Assembly: GCA_037043015.1 (NCBI GenBank)
Contig: CM073323.1
Coordinates: 25,696,758 to 25,760,757 of the forward strand
DNA length: 64,000 nt
Reading direction: 5' to 3'
Source: Bryum argenteum
Taxonomy: Eukaryota; Streptophyta; Bryopsida; Bryales; Bryaceae
Numbering within the stretch: the first letter of the stretch is position 1; the number at the start of each line of letters is the position of its first letter. Below, one piece after another: positions 21,600-33,556 of the stretch. The notes beneath the pieces are model-generated. The model did not search any database. It worked only from the letters and a program-made list of their open reading frames with translations, and was not told the DNA's origin. Made by a program: the position numbers and the translations under genes.

Positions 21600-24500
21600 C
21601 TCAAAATTAAAGCCTCATAAGAATTCAGACCATCGAGCTTGTCGTCGATTAAATTGTTTAGTATTTAAAAAATATTCTAAATTTTTATGATGTGATATTA
21701 CTTTAATTTTATGAGGTGAGCCTTCAAGATATACTCTCCAATCCTGAAAAGCTAGGACAATGCAAAGTAATTCATTATCATATATGTCATAATTTTGTTC
21801 GGATGGAGACATTTTTGAGCTTTGATATGCGCAAGAATGTAAATATCCGTCTTCCCCATATTGAGATAAAATACCCCCACTTACCTTGTCAGATGCGTCA
21901 ACTTCAACCACAAAAGGTTGATCAAAATTTGGGTGCACCAAGATTGGAGCTTGGGCAAATCGAGATCGAAGATCTTCAAATGCTTTTTGTGTCAAAGGAG
22001 TCCATAAAAATTGTTAATTTTTCCTTTTTAACGATGTGAGAGGAATGGTAATTTTTGAATAATTAATAATAAAGCAACAATAAAAATTCGCAAATCCAAG
22101 AAACGCTTGAACTTCTTTAACGGTCTTTGGAATTAGTCATTCTTGAATTGCTTGCACTTTATCTTTACACATTCCCAATCTTTTGTCAGGGACTACCATG
22201 CCTAAAAATTCGACAGATGTTCGATGAAACTCACATTTGGATTCTTTAACATATAAACCATGTCTTTGCAATCGTTGAAGGACCTCACAAACCACTAAAC
22301 GGTGGTCTTCCAAAGTCTTTGAAGATATTAATATATCATCTAAATAGATTACAACTAATATGTCTAATAGGTCGTGAAAAATACATTGCATGTGAGCTTG
22401 GAATTGGGCAGGAGCGTTAGTTAAACCGAAAAGCAATATAAGATATTCAAGTAATCCATATCTAGTTTTGAAAGCTATTTTAAACTCATGTCCTGGTGCC
22501 ATTCTTACAAGGTGATAAGCTTCCCTGACATCCAACTTCGAGAAAATTTTAACCTCCACCAATCGATCCGTTAATTCAGGGATTAGTGGGAGTGGATAGC
22601 GATTCCTTATTGTTACTCGATTTAAATTCCTGTAATTCACACACACGTGTATGGATCCATCCTTTTTTTTGGCAAAAACGATTGGGGCTGAAACTAGGGA
22701 CTTGGATCGCGGAATCCACTCCTTTTCCAAATTCTCTTCCAAATACGTCAAAGCTCCTCCAATTCAATAGGAGACATGGGTCGCAATCCAGTATTGCGTG
22801 GTTCTTCTCCCTCTTTAAACTCAATTTTCATATCTGACGGGCTATCATACAGAAGTTCGTTGGACGCTTGCTCGTTGAAAGCTCCTCGAAGATCTTGGTA
22901 TTCGTCTAAAATTTGTGGAGCAACTAATTCCTTGTTTTCTTGTACCTCAAGTACATTCGATATTTCCACGGAAAAAATTTTCGCTCCTTGTGTCGATAAT
23001 TGAAAAGCAGCTGCCGAGACTATCGCATGCTTCTGCGTCAGTAATCTAGTTGATACGGTGCCTTTTACTGCACTATTTAACTTCTTTCGTGGCAGGGGAT
23101 AATCCCCAGGACGAGTGGACGAAACTTTTACGTCACCATCCAATTGTGACGAACCTTTTAGTGGTGGAATTCGATCTTCCCTATAACAAGGGCCGAGGCA
23201 CATGAGCTTCCCTCCCTTATGTGATCATCAACTTGGTTGTGACCTTTAACGCATGCTCCTGGTTTCAGGGGTATCTTTAAACACGTAGCCTAACAATATT
23301 TAGAATCAAATATTACCTCATTTTGTGAGCACTGGATGGTAGGATCATGCCAACTCAACCATGGTGTTCCAAGGATACAAGCGTAACATCCTGTATTGGT
23401 TATGTCGGCTTCTTCTTTGTGATTTCCCACTTGTAGATTGACTGTAACTTCTTGGGTAATAAGCACGGAATTGATACCACAAATTTGGATCTCACCTCCG
23501 CGTTGCACATTTGGACGAATGCTAGATGCATGAATATATATCCCAGTTGCTCCGGAATCAAGGAGTGTACTTGCCTCCAATCCATTGATTGTTGCTTCAA
23601 GTGTTAAGTGAGCCTCATGGTCTATCATAGCCCTCAAGTAAATAGGAGCCTTAGACTTTTCTGATGTGACAATTAATTGAATTCCTTTCTCTTCTGAAGA
23701 TTGAGATGGGTATTGGATTCTCTTACATTTTTGGAAATGCCAAGAAGATGTTGCGTACCCATCTCTGAGCTTCTTCTTCGCAATCGTTGTCTCGAATGTG
23801 CGCGGGTACTGAGTGAAGGCCTCAGTCCCGGGGTATTCTCTTTCCCGATTTCCCAATTTCCTCCTCTTTGTTATCCATGACTGCAAGGGATAATGGCTTG
23901 CTCGGATTTGTTGGACAATTAGTTCGAATATGGCCAAGTTGACCACACCTTAGCATCTTCCTTACCGCTAGTACTCCAATCGTTTAGCAGCTGTTTTCTG
24001 TTTTGGCCATTGTTGTAGTTCCTCGAATTACATCCAATTCCATTGGAATTTGTCCGGAAGCACTGGAATTTGTTGGAATCCGGCCCACCCGTTCTTGTGT
24101 GGGAGCAGATCACGACAAGGAAGGTTGTCGACCTTGGCGCCCACACCACAATCTCTCCTTGATCCTTGACGCCATTGCCATCCATTCATGTAGTCGGAAA
24201 GGTTGCGTCTCCGTGGTTGCAATAGAGTCCAAGATCTCATCTTCCAACCCTCCTCTAAACCGAGCCACTAAACTCGCCTCGTTCTAATCAACCTGCGCAA
24301 CATGCTCATTAAATGATGAGATGTATGAAGCCACTGCTCCGGTCTGGCGAATCCTTCCTAGTCGGTCTTCGGCATTCCTTAGGCGATCTATACCTCCATA
24401 CACCGCGATCACTGCTCCTCAAAATTCATCATAATTGCTTAATAATTGATAAGGACGTCCATCATCGAGAGCTTGGAGAAGCGGCATCACCCAATTCTAC

Positions 24501-25260
24501 GGTGTCCCGCTCATATAGGAGAGAGCATACGCACTCTTGTCTTCATTCGAGGCATACGAGTGTGGTTTGCAACAAAAAACCAACCAAACCTTTGCAAACC
24601 ACTTGTACACCTTCCCACCCTTCTTTCCTGACAACTTTTATGGCGTTGCAACCTTCGATTCTCGGCGATTGTATTCATAACTTTCTCCTACTACAAGTGT
24701 TTGAGTGCCCATCTCGGCGGTTCTTCCCGCATCCAATGGAGAAGCGGTTACTAGAGGTATGACCACTCTTTCAGAAAGCTGCTGCACTATATGCAGAATA
24801 ACCGTGTGAAGAATAGATTGAACTTGTTGTTGAATGAACTCAGTAAATTCTAAACCCAACCCTTCCATCCCTGGGAACCCTCCAACCGCAACATTCCCCT
24901 CACGCTCCATATTGGTTTTGATTCCAAACCTCACTTACTAAATTATTGCTGAGACTTTTGCTTGCTTGCTGCGAGTCGTAGCACGAGTTGAAAATAGTTG
25001 CGGAGGAAATTTCGATGAAAGTTGAGGAATCCCATAAAAGCTCTTATCTCCTTTACTGTTGTGAAATTGTACTCTTCAAGCACCTTTGCCGTGCAGGCTC
25101 CCGCCTCATTCCACCTCAACAAAAGTGCAACTTTGGGTATCATGGCTTGTTCTTTATCTATGTGTAGCACCTTGATGGCCGACAATCCATGGTGTCTCCA
25201 AATCGAAAGAAGTAGTCCTTTGGTTGGAATTGCACGTGTCACAAAATCTCATGATCAATA
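21600..25260 (-). mobile_element. Degraded Ty3/gypsy retrotransposon relic
   Basis: The parts run in gypsy order on the minus strand: a CCHC zinc knuckle (near 23.9 kb), an aspartic protease with a DSGATG active site (near 23.5 kb), reverse transcriptase with a YLDD catalytic box (22.1-22.8 kb) and RNase H with NLEYFLNTKQFNRRQARWSE (21.6-22.0 kb). No integrase is seen. A separate reverse-transcriptase fragment at 24.9-25.25 kb, out of order, suggests a second, rearranged copy. The RNase H style resembles Tcn1-like chromoviruses known from fungi and bryophytes (from memory of the family). Many breaks; inactive. Confidence 0.85.
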
Positions 25261-25696
25261 GGATCACCATCTCATGCCTATCAGTCCCGATTGCGGAGCG
25301 GGGACAAGTTGTAGACTCGGCATTATGTCAGGAACCGGTCATGTTCATGCCAACACTCCGCTTCTACCTTCGAATCTCATGCGTTTATATCTGCAAAGTC
25401 ACAGTTCATGAATATATGGTATTTTAAAAGATAATGCCCTGTATTTACTTATGCAAGAAGTAACAATACTTTGTGATGTCAAGTCAGAAGGCATGAACAC
25501 GTAAACATCGTTACATTGATAAAATGTCGAGTGAGGGATAGGCTCCCCTCACTGAGCTTATAAGCATAATAAAGATGTATCAGTTTGGAGCTGACTTAAC
25601 TGCACATTCGTAATAACTACTTACTATCTCCTCTTCCCTTTCTATAGTTGTTTCTTGTAATCCAGTTCCGTTGATACGACGAAGTAACTGTTCATA

Positions 25697-25809
25697 AGTG
25701 AAGTTCATATTCTATAGAAGTGGTGAGACTGTTCATTGTGACATCATGTGATTATAAGGATAGACTTAACTTAATAGGACGAAGGGCGGCTCAATTGTCC
25801 AATCGCTTT
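25697..25809 (+). repeat. Second copy of an LTR-like segment
   Basis: About 113 bp here closely matches 21300-21412 in the same orientation, including GAAGTGGTGAGACTGTTCAT and ACTTAATAGGACGAAGGGCG. The two copies flank the gypsy relic. They may be LTR remnants of that element or of the neighbouring copia element. The preceding 25.26-25.70 kb holds nothing recognisable. Confidence 0.65.
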
Positions 25810-25880
25810 GTGTTCAACATGCGAAGAAATTGTTCTAAATACTAGTAAGTCTAGTAAAGAATAAAAGTAATAAAAAGATC

Positions 25881-26329
25881 TATAATTGGATCACTCTTGT
25901 AATTATGGTAATTTGAGGGCTATTATTATTTCAAAATTCAATTTCTCGGACCGGTCAACCCGCTTTGCACTTTGATTGTGGAAGAAACTCGTTTCCAACG
26001 ACACGTCATGCAACCCAATCCGACTAGCGGTCCACATAGTTGTAATGTCACAAAAAAAACCCCCTAAAAGTAGCACAAAACAAAATCCTAAAGTAGCAGC
26101 TTCCTTCGATAATAGTCTAATATCTGCTTTTTTTGCCTCAACTATAATTAGGTCATTTTTGTAATTTATGGTGATTTGGGGCCTAAATTATTTGAAATTT
26201 CAATATATGGGGATTTGTCGACCCGTTTTGTGATACGATTCTTTTCAACAAGTCTACAAAAAATCCCGATTTTAACAACAACTCATGTAGCCCCATCCGA
26301 CTCGCGCTGCCTGACGTTATAATGTCGAG

Positions 26330-26332
<3 letters not shown>
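25881..26332 (+). repeat. Tandem pair of a dispersed repeat (about 262-bp period)
   Basis: Two related units start with TATAATT at 25881 and 26143. Each contains a CGACCCG or CAACCCG block, an AACAACnnnTCATGnAnCCC-like block and CCGACT, and ends in TTATAATGTCG or TTGTAATGTCA. A third copy lies at 32655-32817. They are non-coding and of unknown class. Confidence 0.65.

Positions 26333-26403
<71 letters not shown>
26333..26403 (+). repeat. Poly(A) tract of about 70 bp
   Basis: An uninterrupted run of about 71 A follows immediately after the second unit of the dispersed repeat. It could be the tail of a retroposed sequence or a simple expansion. Its exact length is likely unreliable in an assembly. 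Confidence 0.9.
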
Positions 26404-26404
<1 letters not shown>

Positions 26405-26858
26405 ACTTGCATCAGATATTAAATGTCACATCCAAAGTAGAACAAACTATCTGTTTTAAATAATAGATTCCACCATTGACAACAAATATGGGAAGATCAA
26501 AAAACTACAAAGATAAGCCACTATTTTATCTTCCCAAAAATACAAGCACCGGCACCCTGGATCACATTGCACCCAAATTTCAGTGTAAAAATGTAAGCTC
26601 CAAATTATGAACACAACCACCCAATTCAGGGAGCCGGGCAGCGGGCTGCAAAAATTCTCAGATGTTCGCAGGTGGTAGATATTGTCGGTTTCAGGCTTCC
26701 TTCTGAAGTTGGTACGAAAAGCTCACAAGCTCCCATTTGCTACAGACATTTCAAGCTCCCTTTTGCTGCAGACATTTCAAGCTCTCTTTCCAATTTCGCA
26801 ACCTCGCTGCCGATCGCAGCACTTCGTCATCATGTGAGCACCTCTTTTGCTTTAACTG

Positions 26859-27012
26859 ATTTGTCTGCTCAAAACATTAGACGCTCAGGAGAGGAGAATG
26901 TTATGCACAGGGTTTAGAGCTCACAATCGTCTATAACTGCTTTGTCTGCCCATTTTTGAGGTGCTTCGGAGAGGAGAACGTCATACTTAGGGTTTAGAGG
27001 TCACAATCGGGT
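26859..27012 (+). repeat. 80-bp tandem duplication upstream of the QCR6 coding exons
   Basis: GAGGAGAATG at 26891 and GAGGAGAACG at 26971 mark two similar units, each ending in AGGGTTTAGAGnTCACAATCG. They lie in the probable 5' UTR or first exon region of the complex III hinge gene. Confidence 0.7.
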
Positions 27013-27059
27013 TGCAGAAAATTTTAAGGTTTTATGTGATCGCTTGGTTTTCATTTTAG

Positions 27060-27589
27060 GGTTCGGGAACGCGAAGAGGATACATCAGTTGAGGAGGAGG
27101 AAGTCGAGGAGGTCGAGGCCGTCGATCCGAAGGCCGAGATTGAGGATTCGTGCAAGCCAAGATGTGTGAAGCATCTGATTTCTTATGAGGTGAGTGATAC
27201 GGCGTAATCACAGTCAAGAACTGAAAGGGAGTCTTATAATAATGCCGATCAGTTCCCGTTTCTTGATATTGCTTGACAATAGGAGCTGCCGATCGGTTCC
27301 CGTTTCTTGATAATGCTCGACTATAACAGTTATGCTGTTTTGCAGGCTTGTGTGAAGCGTATTGAGGGCGACGAGCAGGGGCTAAAACACTGTACTGGCC
27401 AGTACTTCGATTATTGGGGCTGCATTGATCAATGTGTAAGTCTTCGATCTATCTAAAAGTTATTATGGTTCTGACACTGCACGGGCAAGGCTTTAAGATC
27501 ATTCTATTAACAAAAGAGATTTTGCGTTCGTGCTCACTGGGATTGGCATCTTGCAGGCTGCACCCAAGGTATTTCGGAAGTTAGCATAA
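27060..27589 (+). CDS. QCR6: Cytochrome b-c1 complex hinge protein (QCR6/UQCRH)
   Basis: Three exons are clear: 27060-27189, 27346-27435 and 27557-27589. They join in frame to end in APKVFRKLA. The N-terminal part is acidic (SVEEEEVEEVEAVDPKAE), as in this family. The core has the hinge-protein cysteines, including HCTGQYFDYWGC (a CX9C pair) and the preceding CKPRC and ACVKR. The protein is a small subunit of mitochondrial complex III on the intermembrane side and helps cytochrome c1 dock cytochrome c. The 27060 exon begins after a clear acceptor (TTTTAG) and has no in-frame ATG, so the start codon lies on an unseen upstream exon. One weak candidate is the ATG at about 26898, four codons plus two bases before a GTTTAG site. 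Confidence 0.9.
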
Positions 27590-27660
27590 GAACGGCACCG
27601 CTACTCGAGGTACATTCAGTCATAGATGATCTGCAAAAGAATGCTGAAGCAGCTCCATGC

Positions 27661-27804
27661 TTATGAGCTCATCTGCTCGTCTAGGGTCATCTAGGAAAGC
27701 GTATACAGAATGTGATACATTCCTAAGCAGGTATAAGCTCATCTGCTGGTCTAGGGCCATCCAGGAAAACTTATACAGAATGTGATTCATTTCTAAGCAG
27801 GTAT
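27661..27804 (+). repeat. 70-bp tandem duplication in the QCR6 3' region
   Basis: AGCTCATCTGCT occurs at 27666 and 27736. The two units share CTAGGG, ATACAGAATGTGAT and CTAAGCAGGTAT. This is a recent local duplication, probably in the 3' UTR. Confidence 0.8.
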
Positions 27805-30800
27805 GGCTTAATGCTTCATTGCTTATAGACATAGCTTTTATATTTCTGTGTAAGTGCAATCGTGGGAGGTTGATCAGATGGAAAGCTTGGATTACATTCG
27901 ATAGAACTTGCTGCCGCACTTTGTCTTAAAAGGCTGGATAAAAGTGTACAATTTGAGCAGGCCGCATGATTCACTCAATTTCTATTATTTTAACGATTGT
28001 GATGGGGACAATGTTGTTGGCAAGCATTGTAGGCAGGTCGGTATAATGTTTTATGAATAATTCAGCATTCTCAATTTCTACCTTATTGCTGATGACCCTG
28101 TGCCAACGTATGTCGTGATGAGTTGTGATTAGTCAAAAATATCAATTATATCTCAAAGTTGCAAAATTTTGCTACCCGAAATTGCAAAATTGCAAAATTT
28201 TAAGATTATAAGTATAGTTAGGGGTTAAATTGAATCATTGTGTATCTCGACTTGTTAGAACTGTATGATTGACTGATGACCATGCAAATCCTTTTGATAT
28301 GAGAAGATCATTGAATGAGAAGCTACCTGAAAGTCATTCTTACTCCCTCTCTACTTCAAGGGTCAGAACTCAGAAGTCAGACCAATTATCTTGCATGAAG
28401 TAAAATGTTACATTGGAGTAATCCCTGAAGAAATCTGGAATAACACCCGTAGGTGTGAAGTTTATAGAAATGATTTTATTTTATTTTAATTTTTACCCTT
28501 AATACCGAAAAGAGTCCAAAATTGGACGATTCGGGTCTGGTCAGCCTCTTATCTTCTTTGTTCAGCTTGAATAAAATTGAAACTTTTCGCAAGTTGTTTA
28601 GTTTTTCCAAACCTTTCTGACAAGTCATTACTTGTTTTAAAATTCCTAATATTTTGGGAGATATTTTAGGAGATAGGTCAAAGTCTGAATAATCAAGCAT
28701 TTCTTTAGGTTTTATAGGTTGCATGAGAGTAAAAATTGCATATACATGTTCCTAACTCATCTTGGAACAAGGATGTTAAGAGCTGTAGTTCAAATTTACT
28801 CTTCTCATTAGTCTTTTGGGCTCACAAGAACATTCAAACCTATTTTGCAAGAAGGGAAAAGAACTGTATTTTCAACTTTGAATGTTATGATCTCAAAATT
28901 GGTATGGAATTTGAGGCTAAGATTTGGTACATAATATATGAACAAGCTAGGTACAAGATCTTATGGTATGGAATTATGTTAAAAGTTGAAAGTTTCCATC
29001 TTGCATTGAAAGAGGGTGATTTTGTGAACTTTTGGCAGTTTTGGGGCTTGAGACTTAAGGGGTTACAAGGTACCGCTATCTTGAAGTCTTATCACAACAG
29101 AAAGCATTCTCTTCTCAGAACTTGAATCTAGTTTGTTTGAATCCTTAACTTAGAGAAGTTCTCAATTGTGCCATATAAGGGTAAAGAAAGACAACATCAA
29201 ATGAAATCATGCAAGATGTTCTTATAGAAGTTATTCATGTACAATGTACTTGATCTTCTCTTGCATAAGATCCCAAGTGACCTATCTATTTCCATGTATA
29301 CACTTGCACTGACTTTATACTTGCTTTGCACCAAGTATCATACAAAATGAACAAATTTGCTACTAAATTTTATTGAGAGTTTGTTTTCTTACTATCAGAT
29401 ATATTTCTTTTAGTGAAACAAAGCATAAGAGTTGTTTGTTCTTTGCTACCAAATCGGCCAAACTTCACCAATTATATATCTTTATTTGCTAACAACTTGC
29501 CCAAATTCTAACAAGCCCAAATTTTAACCACTCCATCTTCTTTGCTAACAACTCGCCGATACTCTAACATATAATTATGTCTTCTTTGCTAACAGCCCTC
29601 CCAAATTTTAACAACTCTATCTTCTTCGCTAACAACTTGCTCAAACTTCAACAATTGTATCTTCTTTGCTAATAACTCCCCTAATGCTATCGGCATGTAA
29701 AGTAAAGGTTCAAACACTCTAGTTATTTATTCATTCACACAATAAAGGTTGGAACACTTTGTTCGGCCACAATCCCAAAAGACAATCATCGAGTCTCATA
29801 TGTTTACTCATTCATCCTTTTTGAACCTTTTGAAATTTGCGCACGAGCTTTGTAGGTTCACATGTGTCCATGTTAAGTTGACGAAGTGCTTGTATCTTGA
29901 TAAGCTGCCATAGCCCACCCTACATAAAAATTTTTGTAAGAGTCAACTTTCTCACCCCGTCACCTAAATATACGTACCTATTTTCTACTTCACATCTCAA
30001 AAAGAAGTTGTCCTTGTATCCTCACATACACATGTCACCCAAGTACAAAAAATTCCAATATTTTCAGATTTCAGCTACGTACATCCATACATACACTTTT
30101 TTCTTTTTGGTACTTGCACATACCCATCATTAAAATATTTCAAAGACTTCAGAAGTACCAAAACATTGTATATACGTGAAAGATTCCTAGAACAAATACA
30201 AAATATTCGTTGTACTCCGGTAACCATGATGAGAACATTGAAGTTAAAAAATAAAATAAAAATCAAAACACTATTTGGGAAGGTGCTTGCAACACACGAT
30301 ATGAAAAGTAGGCAATATATTCTCCATCATTGTATGCTCATGCTCAAGACATGGTTTTTTGTAATCATGGCCCCATAAAAACGCATGCGAATACAACTCT
30401 TGGATGTTTCTGCAATGCAGGATCGTCCAAAAGCAATCTTGGAGGATGTGCAAAGATCCATGCTCGCACACATGTAGACAAAAAACGCGGCGTCTATTCC
30501 CACAAACTGGTTTTTTCAATGTGCTGATCCTCTTGCATGAATATGGCACAGGTCCGGCATATGCGGATTCTTTTAAGTTTTGTAGTTTCCACTATGCCCA
30601 AAAATGTATATTGAACTTACGAATCATGCATGTATCCACTTTTATTAGAGGGTGAGCATATTTGTTATTACGAATCATGCAAGTTTTATAACATCGGCGT
30701 TCTTTGGATAGTGTAGGCGGAATATTATTTGTCGTCTTGAAGGTGATATACTACTTTGGAATGAGAGAAGCATGACAACATTGGTCTTCACTTGGTGCTT

Positions 30801-31848
30801 GAGGCTTGGATGAGGTGGTTTCGGAGGTTTGGATTTCCATGTTGGCATCGTGCTTACTACCTTAGAGCATGCTCGCCATGTTGGCTTGTTGAAGGGGGCA
30901 GCGGGGCTTGGCAAGCGAGTCGACCGAGTCAGCAAGGGAGAGCAGGGTCGCGGAAGACTTCAAAGGGTAGCCACAGGCTGCCACGAGGCACTAGTGCATT
31001 GGTTAATGGGAACATCGAATGTGAGAGAAGGGATTTTAAAACTTGGAATTATGATGAGCTATCATCCACAGAACGTCGACGTGCTTGGCCAGGCTACATG
31101 TATGGTACATCGGCTAGGGTTCTCCCTATAGTAAAAGCAACTCGAGCCTCCGACTTGAGGGGAGGGTTGGGCATGCTCCTATTCCCACTAACATTTTCGG
31201 ATAATCAAGTATACTATGGTGAACAAGTCAAAATAAAGACCCGAGACTTTAAATGTTTTTCTTCACTTGGGGACCAAACTTCACAACTCTAACATCCTTG
31301 TCACATTTGACTAAAAACCAATCATTTTCACCATAAAGCCATACACCTTTTTTTATATTGTAAAACTCATTGATGGTGCAGTGAGATGGACCGGTAAACA
31401 AAAGGTAGCCATTGGACCGAGCCATGCTCATCTCCATCCACCACGGCACTGAGCTCTTTTGTGAGTCCCATATGACGTGGCACCACTTTGTCCAGCTCAT
31501 CAGAAAGGAGTTCCACGTCATTTCTACGTTTTGGATAACCCAGTCAAGTCACTCATGAATGAAACCGTTTCAATATTACCACTCACGTCTCTGCCACCTC
31601 AGCATTTTGGTACTTGAATGTGCACCTACCCAAAATATGTTGGGAAAAAAAAAAGAAAAAAAAGAAGTGTGGTAGGAAGATATTATAGGCAAGTTTGTAC
31701 CCAATGATTGCCCATGCAAGTTGGATCATTAAATTAAACGTTGAGACTCTTGCTCTAATGAAATTATTACACATTTTCTTTATTAAGTTATTTTTCATTG
31801 CATTTTACATTTGTTTCATTCTTGCATATATATATATATATATGATGT
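27805..31848. other. Repeat-derived intergenic tract without a supported gene
   Basis: AT-rich sequence throughout, with AACAACT(C/T)GCC-type short repeats at 29.48-29.68 kb. A possible TTAA-type element lies at about 28490-29067, beginning ACCCTTAATACC and ending TTAAGGGGTTAC. A slightly GC-richer patch at 30.8-31.2 kb holds a 166-residue frame that I do not recognise. No domain, RNA or splice pattern supports a gene. Confidence 0.5.
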
Positions 31849-32434
31849 TTAACCCCTAACTCTCCTTGAAGCCCGAAATGGGTTTTTCCAATTCCGGGCA
31901 ACCTAGATGAAGGGGTTAGAAGTAATATTTTTGCCTAAGAATTTGATTGGGTTCTCCTTATACTGCAAAGTGTATGTGGTAAAATTTTCAAAGTCAAATT
32001 CCAACTTTTTAGTCTTCTAGGACGATCTTTGGGTTGCGAGCCGAGATGGGGCAGCTCAAAAAAGTAACTTTTTTAAAAATTGTCTTTTGAAACATGTTCA
32101 TTACTAAATCACTACTCAAATTTCAAAGTGACTCAAGTCAAAAAGTTTACCAATTTCACAAGGGCAGCCTCCAAAAATTTCAAAACCAATCTTTGCAATG
32201 CCCAAAAAAACTTGGGAGACAAACTTTGGATGTTATAATCTCTCAAATGGTAAACATCCAACGGTCAAAATTTTGAATAGTAATCAAGCATGTTTTTAGG
32301 TACAAGATCTTACGGTTGGAAGTTTTAAAAAAGAAAAAGAAATTGGTTCACACCCCCACGAGTGCTTAGAGGTAGAGAATCGTAGTTTTGAGGTTTCAAG
32401 CTCCCAAAATACACCAAGAAGATTTAGGGGTTAA
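31849..32434 (-). mobile_element. TTAA-flanked non-autonomous element, copy 1
   Basis: The left end reads TTAACCCCTAACTCTCCTTG and the right end GATTTAGGGGTTAA, with TTAA at both borders. Its left end matches the reverse complement of the right end of the element at 56061-56328 over more than 30 bp, and its right end matches that element's left end, so the two are the same family in opposite orientation. It is 586 bp long and non-coding, with an AAGATCTTACGGTTGGA block inside. TTAA targets with CCC/GGG ends are typical of the piggyBac superfamily; that assignment is inference. Confidence 0.7.
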
Positions 32435-32654
32435 GATTACACAAATACCACTTGCCTTTCTATTTCCTCCTAAGAGATTGAAGAAAATTATTGCTTAAAG
32501 CACAAGATTACTTAATTTCTACAGTTTTTGATGTAAGACGTCACCTAACAATTCTTTTACTTTTTTCCTCTTTATGATATATTGGTATGTTGCCACGAGG
32601 ACTTAAATACTTTGACCATGTCCTTCTTGTGTTTCTCCTGAATTTCTAATTAGG

Positions 32655-32817
32655 GCATTTTTGTATTTGGGGGGGGGGGGGGCAAAAATACTTTAAAATT
32701 CATTATCTTAGAACGTGTCGACCAGTTTCGAGATCTAGAACTCTAAAAAGAACCCCCTTCCAACAACACCTCATGCAGTGTGATTTGATCGGCATTCCCC
32801 GAGATCATAATGCCACA
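32655..32817 (+). repeat. Dispersed repeat, third copy
   Basis: This is related to the tandem pair at 25881-26332, sharing GTGTCGACC, CCAACAACACCTCATGCAG and TCATAATGCCAC. It begins with a run of about 15 G in place of the G-rich start of the other copies. Non-coding. Confidence 0.55.
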
Positions 32818-33556
32818 AAACAAAACATACAAAATACGTGCCTCAAACAATACATACTCAAATTAGGGTTGCCCAAGGGTGTTCCAATGCATGGTAGTGT
32901 TCCACTCTAGACTTTCAAAAGGCCACATAAGAAAAAGACATTGTCGTCATCACCAAGGTTCTTCTCGGAGGAAGGCGACGGAAATGTACTTGCTGAGGAG
33001 ATTCTGGGATTTGTCGACTCTGAGCTCCAGAATCTAGTGAGGAAGAACATTCCCTGGGATCTAGGATAGAATACGGCGAAGACAGAACGCCACATGACAC
33101 CCACGTAGTCCACCAGAGGCTGCGGACTGCGAGCGTGTCCTGCTAGCCTGCGTGGATTGCATCACCTTGCGCTTCACATTCCTTTCGGGGTGACGAATTG
33201 GGTGAAGAATGCGCTCATTGCTTGTGAGCTACAAACTGAATCTGTACTCACTTGAATTGGTGCTTCTTTCAGTCCAAGCGAAGCAAAGCAAGGAAGCGAA
33301 GGAGCGAGCGAGCGGAGTGCTCTTTATCGTTGGCCGTACCCACTTTCTGTTTGGAGGTATGTTTGTTTGTTTGTAGGTGGAAGCTACTGACTTGTGGCGA
33401 GCATAGAACGATGGGTGTGTTCGCTTTGTAGCCCCACACGAGTCCGAGTCCACTTGGCTCTTCTCACTTGCGGTTCGCCATAGCCGAGTCAGTGCTGATT
33501 GAATTGTGGGGTTGTTGCATTAACAGGGGTCTTTGCATTGCTGCATTCTTGTGAGC
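32818..33556 (+). other. Aminotransferase promoter and 5' leader region
   Basis: GC content rises from about 32.93 kb. Short frames on the minus strand at 32907-33113 match nothing I know. The stretch from about 33.25 kb probably holds the promoter and leader of the downstream gene. A GTTT repeat lies at 33360. Confidence 0.4.

Noticed and set aside
28736-29125. 129-residue frame
   Set aside because: It lies in AT-rich repeat-like sequence related to the TTAA elements and has no domain or gene-like composition.
30792-31292. 166-residue frame
   Set aside because: No family was recognised, there are no splice signals or conserved motifs, and overlapping frames of similar length exist in the same GC-richer patch.
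32907-33113. Short minus-strand frames in a GC-richer patch
   Set aside because: Two overlapping frames give unrelated peptides with no recognisable domain.
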